From Streptomyces marianii (GTDB taxonomy: Bacteria > Actinomycetota > Actinomycetes > Streptomycetales > Streptomycetaceae), in the NCBI RefSeq assembly GCF_005795905.1, contig NZ_VAWE01000001.1:7815501-7879500 (forward strand): 64,000 bases of DNA. The letters run 5' to 3'. Position 1 is the stretch's first letter. Every line of letters starts with the position of its first letter. Under the pieces are notes generated by a model. The model searched no databases, had not been told where the DNA came from, and saw only the letters and a list, made by a program, of their open reading frames with translations. This document shows, piece by piece, positions 42,715 to 51,200 of this stretch. A program made the position numbers and the translations under genes.

Positions 42715-44418
42715 ATGTCCACGCAGGAACAGACGATCCGGACCTTGCCGCCCCGCCGTGCCGTACTGCGCGTCGGCATCGCGGCTGCGGGATCCGGACT
42801 GCTTGCCGGCTGCTCGGGCAGCGCACAGAATCCCGCACACCGGGACGGGGCCCAGGGACCGGCACACGCACGTTCCGCCCAGGATCCGGATGGCGGCGCG
42901 GCGGCGTCCCCTGGGGCGACGAGCCCCGAACGGCCGGCGAGGGGACTGACGCTGACGGCCGCTCCGGGGACGGTCGAGCTGGGGGCCGGGCGTACGGCCA
43001 GGACCTGGACGTACAACGACGAGTTGCCGGGCCGTGAGGTCCGCGTCACGGCGGGCGACACACTCCGGTTGACCCTGAACAACCACCTGCCGGATCCCAC
43101 CACGGTCCACTGGCACGGCGTCGCCGTGCGCAACGACATGGACGGTGTGCCGAACGTGACGCAGCCGCCGATCAGAGCGGGCGCGTCGTTCACCTACCGC
43201 TTCCGCGTGCCGCACCCGGGCACGTACTGGTTCCACCCGCATCTGGGCCTGCAACTGGACCGCGGTCTCTACGCACCGCTGATCGTGGACGACCCCGACG
43301 AGCCGCTCTCCTACGACCGCGAGTGGGTCATCGTGCTGGACGACTGGATCGACGGGATCGACGGCCTGTCCCCGGGCGACGTGTTCGCCCGGCTCCGCAA
43401 GGGCAGGCCCGCTCCCGGCCACGGCGTGCGGCAAGGGCACCAGGACGGGCACGGTGCACGTGAGGGCAGCGACCGGCCCTCGCTCCCGCGCGGAGGTGTG
43501 GACGCCGGGTACGGGCCGGCCCGGGACGACGGCCCGGAGCCGCGCGACCGGACGTCCTCCACCTCCCCGTACGGCGGCGAGGCCCCGCGCACCGGCCGGC
43601 AGACGGGGAGCGAGCTCCTCGGCGGTCACACGGGTGATGTCGACTACCCGCACTACCTGGTCAACGGCCGGATCTCGGCAGATCCCTCGCAGTTCAGCGC
43701 CAGGCCCGGCGAACGGATTCGGCTGCGCATCATCAACGCTGCGGCCGACACGCCGTTCCGGGTCGCGCTCGGAGGCCATCGGCTCACGATCACCCACAGC
43801 GACGGCTTCCCCGTGCAGCACGAGACGGTGGACTCAGTGCTCCTGGGCATGGCCGAGCGGTACGACGCGCTGGTCACCGTGAAAGGCGGGGTCTTCCCGT
43901 TCACCGCGCTCGCCGAGGGCAAGCGCGGGGCGGGGATGGCGGTGCTGCGGGCGGGCAGGGCCGCTGCACCGAAGCCGTCCGCGCGTCCGGCGGAGCTGTA
44001 CCGGGACGTCCTGGTGTCGGCCCGGCGGCTGAGCCCTCACGAGTCGGTCGCCCTGGACCGGCGCAGGCCCGACCGGCAGCTCAAGATCACACTGACCGGC
44101 GGTATGGAGAGGTTCGACTGGGGCATCGACCACAGGCCCTACTCGCCGGATCGGATCCACCGGGTCGAACGTGGTGAGCGGGTGCGGCTGGTGGTCGTCA
44201 ACGCAACCGACATGTGGCACCCCGTCCATCTGCACGGCCATACCTACGCCCTGGCCGGCATCGGCTCCCGCGGCGCCCGCAAGGACACCTCCGTGGTGCT
44301 GCCGCACCGCAAGCTGGTGTGCGACCTGGACGCGGACAACCCCGGGCTGTGGATGCTGCACTGTCACAACGTCTACCACTCCGAGTCGGGAATGATGACG
44401 ACGCTCGGCTACCGGTAG
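42715..44418 (+). CDS. Lipoprotein multicopper oxidase (laccase-like)
   Basis: 567 residues from ATG 42715 (GGAGGGCC). The signal has a twin-arginine-like PPRRAVLRVG followed by lipobox LLAGC at about residue 24, so it is a surface lipoprotein. Copper ligands: TVHWHGVAVRND (about 122-133), TYWFHPHLG, HPVHLHGHTYAL (about 502-513) and the T1/T3 motif MLHCHNVYHSESGMM near the C-terminus. A charged, Gly-rich insert of about 90 residues (about 230-320) separates cupredoxin domains 1 and 2. Probably oxidises cuprous ion or phenolics outside the cell. Confidence 0.93.
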   Translation: MSTQEQTIRTLPPRRAVLRVGIAAAGSGLLAGCSGSAQNPAHRDGAQGPAHARSAQDPDGGAAASPGATSPERPARGLTLTAAPGTVELGAGRTARTWTYNDELPGREVRVTAGDTLRLTLNNHLPDPTTVHWHGVAVRNDMDGVPNVTQPPIRAGASFTYRFRVPHPGTYWFHPHLGLQLDRGLYAPLIVDDPDEPLSYDREWVIVLDDWIDGIDGLSPGDVFARLRKGRPAPGHGVRQGHQDGHGAREGSDRPSLPRGGVDAGYGPARDDGPEPRDRTSSTSPYGGEAPRTGRQTGSELLGGHTGDVDYPHYLVNGRISADPSQFSARPGERIRLRIINAAADTPFRVALGGHRLTITHSDGFPVQHETVDSVLLGMAERYDALVTVKGGVFPFTALAEGKRGAGMAVLRAGRAAAPKPSARPAELYRDVLVSARRLSPHESVALDRRRPDRQLKITLTGGMERFDWGIDHRPYSPDRIHRVERGERVRLVVVNATDMWHPVHLHGHTYALAGIGSRGARKDTSVVLPHRKLVCDLDADNPGLWMLHCHNVYHSESGMMTTLGYR

Positions 44419-44639
44419 GCCGAGCGTCCGGCCCGGAGTCTCCGCTGGACGGCGCCCGGCCCCGGGGCCGCCGATCTGCATCGGCCGCGGGTAACGACTC
44501 GTACCGCACGGGCCGACCACGTGCCCGCGGGTCCTATCCTGTGCGTCCGCGGAGGTCGCCGCGACGACGCGCACGAGTGCGCGCCGCGAAGGGCCCCGCG
44601 GAGTGGTCGTTGTCCAGGGAGCCCGTCCGAAGGAACTCG

Positions 44640-45044
44640 ATGAGTCAGATGCCCGGCACCGTCAGATCCGTCCGTGCCGTCTTGCTCGCGGTGGGGGCGG
44701 TGAGCGTCCTCGCCTCGCTGGGGTTCGTGGTGGCCGCCGCCACGCTGGAGACCGGCGCCCTGGGAGCGCTCTTCGTGGGCCTCCTGCTGCTTGCGGCCCT
44801 CCTGCTCGGGGTGTTCGCCACAGCCGTGATCGCCATCGCGCGGAGGTTCGCCGGCGGGGGCAACGGCGTCCGGATCGGCGCGGTTGCCATCGGGTCACTG
44901 CTGACGTTGGGCGGCGCGAGCGGCCTGGTGGCTCACAGCGGCGCCTGGGGCTCCTGGGCCGCCGCCGTCGCCGCGGGTCTCTTCGTCACCGTGCTCTCCA
45001 CGGGAGATGCCAGCCGGGAGTGGTTCGACCTTCCGCGCCGGTAG
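44640..45044 (+). CDS. Small four-helix membrane protein
   Basis: 134 residues from ATG 44640 (GAAGGAA). Four hydrophobic helices: VRAVLLAVGAVSVLASLGFV, ALFVGLLLLAALLLGVFATA, AVAIGSLLTLGGASGLVAH, WAAAVAAGLFVTVLSTG. Short basic loop IARRFAGGGNG. I do not recognise a family. Upstream of the flotillin module by about 400 bp; not clearly part of it. Confidence 0.75.
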   Translation: MSQMPGTVRSVRAVLLAVGAVSVLASLGFVVAAATLETGALGALFVGLLLLAALLLGVFATAVIAIARRFAGGGNGVRIGAVAIGSLLTLGGASGLVAHSGAWGSWAAAVAAGLFVTVLSTGDASREWFDLPRR

Positions 45045-45446
45045 GGCCCCGGCGACCTGACCCTGCCCCCGGCAGCCCGTGCTCTCCCCGCTCCCCGAGC
45101 TCCTCGTGTTCCTCGTCCGCCTCGTCCGCCTCGTGTTCCTCGGTCCCCTCGTCCGTCTCGTCTCCCCGTACGCCTCGTTTCCTCGTGCTCCCCGTGGTGC
45201 CGCTACCGCCCTCTGCCGTACGGAGATCCGCGCATCGTGCCGCCAGCGTGCGCCGCGCGGCATCAAGGGGCCGTAAAGATTGCCGGAATACGGCAATGCG
45301 AACCGATGGGACGCACTGTCAGGATCACTTCGGGCCAAGGGAGATCCGGCCCAGCACACATGACCGGCTGCCGGAAGCAGGCAGAGGCTTCTGTTGTTGC
45401 AGATGCCGGCGACCGACCACCCGGTCCACTCACGAGGGGATGACTG
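45045..45446. other. Gap before the flotillin module: CTCGT-rich tract and a 19-bp palindrome
   Basis: 45085-45200 is a low-complexity pyrimidine-rich tract built on repeated CTCGTCCG/CCTCGTGTTC words, so the other strand is strongly purine-rich. Downstream is ATTGCCG-gaata-CGGCAAT at 45279-45297. No gene. Confidence 0.6.
45279..45297. promoter_or_regulatory. Palindrome ATTGCCG-gaata-CGGCAAT
   Basis: Perfect 7-bp arms with a 5-bp spacer, 150 bp upstream of the YqiJ-like gene, in the only gap ahead of the three-gene module. Candidate operator for it. Confidence 0.6.
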
Positions 45447-46052
45447 ATGGCCGAGTTCCTGCAAGCCGCCGCAGGCTTCCCCACGGTGCTGTTCACCTCG
45501 GCGCTTCTGGTCGTCATCGGCTTCTGGCTGCTGGTTCTGACCGGAGTGGCCGACCCCGACAGCTTCGACGCGGACGTGGACACCGACGCAGCGGGCCTGG
45601 GCGGTGTGCCCGTCTCGGTGGCGGCCTCGCTCCTGATCGCCTTCGGCTGGTTCGGCAGCCTGGCCGGCTCGGTCCTGCTCGCCCGAGCCGGCCTGGCCGG
45701 CCTCCCCTTCCATCTCCTGCGTGTCGCCGTGCTCGCGGCCTCGCTGTTCCTCTCGTGGTGGGTCACCCGCGCGCTCGTGCGGCCGTTGGCCAAGCTCTTC
45801 CCCGACGAACCGGGGCCGTCCCGGCAGGACTTCATCGGTATGACCTGCACCATCCGCACGGGGCGGGTGGACGAGGACTTCGGTCAGGCGGAGGTCGTCG
45901 CGGGGGACGGCTCCACGGCGGTCGTGCAGGTCCGCAAGAGCGGCAGCGACCTCCTGGCGCTCGGCAGCACGGGTCTGCTCTACGCCTACGACGACACCGG
46001 CGAGTTCTTCTGGGTCGCGCCGTACGGCAACGCGCTGGACCTCCGCGGCTGA
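45447..46052 (+). CDS. YqiJ-like membrane protein with OB-fold C-terminus
   Basis: 201 residues. TM helices at about 9-33 (FPTVLFTSALLVVIGFWLLV), 55-78 and 88-107 (LLRVAVLAASLFLSWWV), with an acidic loop (SFDADVDTDAAG) and a soluble C-terminal region of about 80 residues (QDFIGMTCTIRTGRVDEDFG, VQVRKSGSDLLALGS) fitting an NfeD/OB-fold. Layout and its position directly before a flotillin gene match E. coli YqiJ, whose partner is YqiK. NfeD-type proteins act with flotillins at the membrane. First gene of the module; 47 bp to the next. Confidence 0.82.
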   Translation: MAEFLQAAAGFPTVLFTSALLVVIGFWLLVLTGVADPDSFDADVDTDAAGLGGVPVSVAASLLIAFGWFGSLAGSVLLARAGLAGLPFHLLRVAVLAASLFLSWWVTRALVRPLAKLFPDEPGPSRQDFIGMTCTIRTGRVDEDFGQAEVVAGDGSTAVVQVRKSGSDLLALGSTGLLYAYDDTGEFFWVAPYGNALDLRG

Positions 46053-46099
46053 CGCCGCACCCTCTTCCTCAGCACACGTCTCTCACCCGGGGATTTCCC

Positions 46100-48145
46100 A
46101 TGGATGCCATAACCGTGGGCATCGGCGTGCTCATCGCCGTTGTCCTGCTCATCGTCGTCGCCATGTTCTTCGTGATCAGCCGGCTGTTCCGCAAGGTGGA
46201 GCAGGGCAAGGCACTGATCGTGTCGAAGATGCGCAAGGTGGATGTCACGTTCACCGGGCAGGTCGTCCTGCCGGTGCTGCACAGGGCCGAGGTCATGGAC
46301 ATCTCGGTGAAGACCATCGACATCACCCGGACCGGCCGGGACGGGCTCATCTGCAAGGACAACATCCGCGCCGACATCCGGATCTCGTTCTTCGTCAGGG
46401 TCAACAAGACCGTCGAGGACGTCATCAAGGTCGCCCAGGCCATCGGCACGGCGCGTGCCAGCGACAAGGAGACCCTCCAGGACCTGTTCAACGCCAAGTT
46501 CTCCGAGGCGCTCAAGACGGTCGGGAAGCAACTCGACTTCACCGACCTCTACACCAAGCGCGACGAGTTCCGGGACCGCATCATCCAGGTCATCGGGACG
46601 GATCTGAACGGCTACAGCCTCGAGGACGCGGCGATCGACTACCTGGAGCAGACGCCGCTGGCGCAGCTGGACGCCTCCAACATCCTCGACGCCCAGGGCA
46701 TCCGGAAGATCACCGAGCTGACTGCCGTCGAGCACGTCCGCACCAACGAGTACCAGCGGCACGAGGAGAAGGAGATCACGCGGCAGAACGTCGACGCCCG
46801 TGAAGCCATCCTGGAGCTCGAGCGCCGCCGGGCCGACGCGGAGATCAAGCAGAAGCGCGAGATCGAGACCGTGCGGGCCCGTGAGGAGGCCGAGACCGCT
46901 CGGGTCGTCGAAGAGGAGCGACTGCGGGCGCAGAGCGCCTTCCTGAAGACCGAGGAGCAGCTCGGGGTCCAGCGGGAGAACCAGGCCCGTGAGGTCGCCG
47001 TCGCCAAGATGAACCGTGAGCGCGTCGTGGCCGTCGAGAACGAGCGCATCGAGAAGGACCGGCTGCTGGAGGTCATCGCCCGGGACCGGGAGACCGAACT
47101 GACGCGGATCTCCGCCGAGAAGGAGGTCGAGGCCGAGCGCCGCGACATCGCCGAGGTGATCCGCGAGCGCGTCGCGGTGGACCGGACGGTCGCCGAGCAG
47201 GAGGAGTCCATCAAGCGGCTCCGGGCGGTGGAGGAGGCCGAGCGCAACCGGCAGGCCGTGGTCATCGCGGCCGAGGCCGAGGCACAGGAGAAGCTGGTCA
47301 AGGACATCAAGGCCGCCGAGGCCGCCGAGCAGGCCGCGGTCCACCGGGCGGCCGAGGAACTCACCCTCGCCGAGGCCCGCAACAAGGCCGCCGACATGGA
47401 CGCCCGCGCCAAGATCCGCCTCGCCGAGGGCATCCAGGCGGAGACGGCCGCCGAGGGCCTGGCAGCCGTGCAGGTACGGGAGAAGGAGGCCGACGCGATC
47501 GAGAAGGCCGGCCGCGCCGAGGCCGAGGCCACCGCCGCCCGGCTGCGGGCGGAGGCGGAGGGCGCCCGCGAGAAGGCGCTCGCCGACGCCACCGCCATCG
47601 GCGAGAAGCTCAAGGCCGAGGCCGTCGGCCTGACCGAGAAGGCCGCCGCGATGGCGGCACTGGACGAGGCCTCCCGCGCACACGAGGAGTACCGGCTGCG
47701 GCTGGAGGCGGAGAAGGACATCCGTCTCGCCGGGCTCGACGTCCAGCGGCAGGTCGCCGAGGCCCAGGCCACGGTGCTCGCCACCGGCCTGGAGAGCGCC
47801 GACATCAACATCGTCGGCGGTGAGTCGGTCTTCCTCGACCGGCTGGTGTCGGCGATCTCCCTCGGCAAGGGCGTCGACGGCTTCGTCCACCACTCCGAGA
47901 CCGCGCAGGCCCTGGCCGGACCGTGGCTGGACGGATCCGCGTCGTTCACCGACGACCTGGCGAAGGTGCTGGGGTCGGTCTCGACATCGGACGTGCAGAA
48001 CCTGACCGTGTCCGCGCTGCTGATGCGGCTCATGAAGACGGGCGGGGCGCCCGCAACACAGCTGAGCCAACTGCTGGAGCGGGCCGGTGAACTCGGCCTC
48101 GCCGACACGCCGCTCACGGCGCTGAACGGCACGGCGAAGAGCTGA
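46100..48145 (+). CDS. Flotillin/YqiK-like SPFH protein
   Basis: 681 residues from ATG 46100. One N-terminal TM helix (VGIGVLIAVVLLIVVAMFFV), then an SPFH/band 7 domain (about 30-215: VEQGKALIVSKMRKVDVTFT, AEVMDISVKTIDITRTGRDG, FTDLYTKRDEFRDRIIQVIG) and a very long Glu/Ala/Arg-rich coiled coil (about 215-560) with repeated EAEA and RAEAE segments, typical of flotillins. The C-terminal 100 residues (LESADINIVGGESVFLDRLV) contain the conserved flotillin oligomerisation segment. It would assemble membrane microdomain scaffolds. Ends 93 bp before the giant ATPase gene. Confidence 0.92.
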   Translation: MDAITVGIGVLIAVVLLIVVAMFFVISRLFRKVEQGKALIVSKMRKVDVTFTGQVVLPVLHRAEVMDISVKTIDITRTGRDGLICKDNIRADIRISFFVRVNKTVEDVIKVAQAIGTARASDKETLQDLFNAKFSEALKTVGKQLDFTDLYTKRDEFRDRIIQVIGTDLNGYSLEDAAIDYLEQTPLAQLDASNILDAQGIRKITELTAVEHVRTNEYQRHEEKEITRQNVDAREAILELERRRADAEIKQKREIETVRAREEAETARVVEEERLRAQSAFLKTEEQLGVQRENQAREVAVAKMNRERVVAVENERIEKDRLLEVIARDRETELTRISAEKEVEAERRDIAEVIRERVAVDRTVAEQEESIKRLRAVEEAERNRQAVVIAAEAEAQEKLVKDIKAAEAAEQAAVHRAAEELTLAEARNKAADMDARAKIRLAEGIQAETAAEGLAAVQVREKEADAIEKAGRAEAEATAARLRAEAEGAREKALADATAIGEKLKAEAVGLTEKAAAMAALDEASRAHEEYRLRLEAEKDIRLAGLDVQRQVAEAQATVLATGLESADINIVGGESVFLDRLVSAISLGKGVDGFVHHSETAQALAGPWLDGSASFTDDLAKVLGSVSTSDVQNLTVSALLMRLMKTGGAPATQLSQLLERAGELGLADTPLTALNGTAKS

Positions 48146-48238
48146 CCGCTGGAAGAAGCGGTCGGAGGCTCCGGAGCCGCCGGACGGGGGTCAGCGGCTC
48201 CGGAGCCTCAACCAGACGTACGAGGGAGGGTGAACGGG

Positions 48239-51200
48239 ATGGACGAGGGCTCGGGCGGCATGGACGCCGGAACGTACGAGGTGCTGCGCGACCGGCTCGG
48301 TGCACGGGCGACGGAGCTCGCCCGGCGCGCCGAGGCGCTCAACTCGGCCCGCATCGCGGAGTTCGGGGGGGACGAGCTCACCCTGACCGGCACCGAGCGC
48401 ATCGGTACCGAAGCGCACTGCGTGGCCCGCGACCTCGTCGCGGTCGGCGGCGGACTCCTCCTCGGCCACAACACGCCCGCGGCGTTGACGCCCCGTACCA
48501 CGGTCGGCGACGTCTTCTCGCTGTACGACCACGACCTGGCCCCGTTGGAAGAGGGTGCCGCTCCGGGCCTCCTCGACGACGCGGACTTCGCACGCGAGTT
48601 CGCCGCCCTGTGCCGCTACTACCAGGGTGCCCGGCTGCACCGGCTGCGCGTGGTCGACGGCACGCTGCTGGCCGTCTTCCGGACCGGGGAGAAGGCCGAG
48701 GACGTCCGGGTCCTGCGCTGGGCGCTCACTGCGGACCGGCGGGCCCGGTTCCTGGACGCCCGCGGTGAGCGCGACAACGTCGCGCCGCCCGCACATGACG
48801 TGACATGGGTGAAGACCACCCGCGACGACCACGTGCCGGGACGGCACCCGCACATCTCGATCGGCGGCGACATCTTCGTCACGACGGTCGGCGGCAGCCT
48901 CACCGTCAAGACCGAGGACGACACCGAGTCCGGGGAGGGCATCCACAGCGAGCCGGTCGACGAGTCCCTGCAGTCGCTCGCGGACTCGGACGTCGCGTAC
49001 GCGCGGGTGGGCTCGCTGATCCTGCTGCGCGTGCGCCCCTACAAGGAGGAAGCCGACCGCCATCTGGTGTTCAACACGCTCACCAGGTCGGTGGTCAGGC
49101 TCGACGGCATCGGCCGGTCCTGCCGCCGGCTGCCCGACGACCAGGGCATCGTCTTCCCCGGCGGTTACTGCCTGTCCACGGGCGCCGTCAAGACGTTCGA
49201 CGTGGCCACGGCGGAGGACATGACCTTCGAGCGTGCCGTGCGCTCACCGAACGGGGAGGACGTGCTGTACGCGTTCCACTCCCGCGCGGAGGGCGGGAGC
49301 CTGCTCCTCCCCTACAACCTGATCCGCAAGGAGGTCGCCAACCCCCTGACCGGCCGGGGGTACGCCCTCCTTGACGACGGAACGCTCGTCGTCCTGCGCA
49401 CACCCGACGCGGACGAGCCCTCCCGGGCGCACCTCGTCCAGGTCTGGCGGAGCCCGTACGTCTCCGACTCCCTCGCCACCCCGGGCGGATCCGGACCGCT
49501 CGCCAGGATCGGCAACGCCGACCTCGTCCGCGGTCTGTCCGACTGCGTGGCCATCGCGCGTCAGGCCACCGAGGCTTCGCCCACGGCCGAGATGTACGAC
49601 GTCCTCGTCGCCTCCTGCGCGCGGGCCGCCGACACCCACCACTGGCTGGGCGACACCGAGACCGGGGATCTGCGGACCCCGCTCGACGAGATCCGGATCA
49701 CCGCCGAGCAGGTGCTGGACGAGTTCAGGACCGTGCGGGACCTGAGGCGTCACGCGGCCGACGCGCTCGCCGAATCGGCCGTGCACATCGCCGGCCTGGT
49801 GCGGCGCGTCCGCGGCGAGGCGCCGGCGAGCGCCGAGGAGTGGATCGCGCGCATCACCGAACTGCGCCAGGCCCACGGGCACCTGCTGACACTGAAGGAG
49901 ATGCGGTACGCGGAAACCGGGCGCATCGAGGCGCTTGCCCTGGACCTCGAGGCCGACATCGCCGCAGTCGCCCGGCGGACCGTCACCTTCCTCCAGCGTG
50001 AGGACTCCTTCGACGGCTACCGCGCGGAGATCGAGAAGCTCGGCGCCGACGCCGAGGCCATCACCACGGCCGCCGAGGCCGGGCCCGTCGCCGGACAACT
50101 GGACGAGCGGGCCCTGGGACTGCAATCCCTCACGGAGGTGGTGGCGGGCCTCGAGGTGGGTGACACCACCGTGCGCACCTCCATCCTGGAGCGGATCACC
50201 GAGGTCCTCGGCGGAGTCAACCGCGCCCGCGCGGCTCTGGCCGGCCGCTGCCGGGAGCTGCGCGACCGTGAGGGCCGGGCCGAGTTCACCGCCGAGTTCG
50301 CCCTCCTCGGACAGTCGGTCACCGGCGCGCTGGCCGCCGCCGACTCCCCGGAGGGCTGCGACGAGCAGCTCTCCCGGCTCCTGCTCCACGTGGAGAACCT
50401 GGAGTCGCGCTTCGCCGACCACGACGACCTGCTCGACGACATCGCCGCCAAACGGACCGAGCTCTACGAGGCGTTCTCCGCACGCAGGCAGACGATCCAG
50501 GACGCCCGCGCCCGGCGCGCGGAACGGCTCGCGGAATCGGCGGCGCGAGTCCTGGAGACGATCTCGCGCCGGGTCGCGTCCCTCGACGGTCCGGACGCCG
50601 TCAACGCCTACTTCGCCTCCGACCCCCTGGCGGCCAAGGTGCGCCGCACCACCGAGCAACTGCGCGAACTCGGTGACCCCGTGCGCGCGGAGGAGCTGGC
50701 AGGCCGGCTGAAGGCCGCGCGGCAGGAGGCGGGCCGGGCGCTGCGCGACCGCACCGAGCTGTTCGCGGACGACGGCGCGACCGTCAGACTGGGCCGTCAC
50801 CGCTTCACCGTCAGCAGGCAGGCCCCCGAACTCACCCTCGTCCCGCACGGGGAGGGCATGGCCCTCGCCCTGACCGGTACCGACTACCGCTCGCCCGTCA
50901 CAGCCCCGGACTTCCAGGACACCCGCCCGTACTGGGGCCAGGTCCTCCCGTCCGAGAACGACGAGGTCTACCGGGCGGAGCACCTCGCCGCGAGGCTGCT
51001 GGCCGAGCACGGCCCGGGCAGGCTCGCCGGATCCGACCTGGCCGCACTCACCCGCCGGGCGGCCGAAGCCGCCTACGACGAGGGCTACGAGCGCGGCATC
51101 CACGACCACGACGCGGCCGCGATCCTGGCGGTCGTGCTGAAGCTGCACGATGGAGCGGGTCTGCTGCGTCATCCGGCCGCAGACCGTGCCGCGGCCCAGA

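Noticed and set aside
45986-48070. Long frame opposite the flotillin gene (694 codons)
   Set aside because: Leu/Gly/Asp-rich mirror of the coiled-coil codons; no independent evidence.
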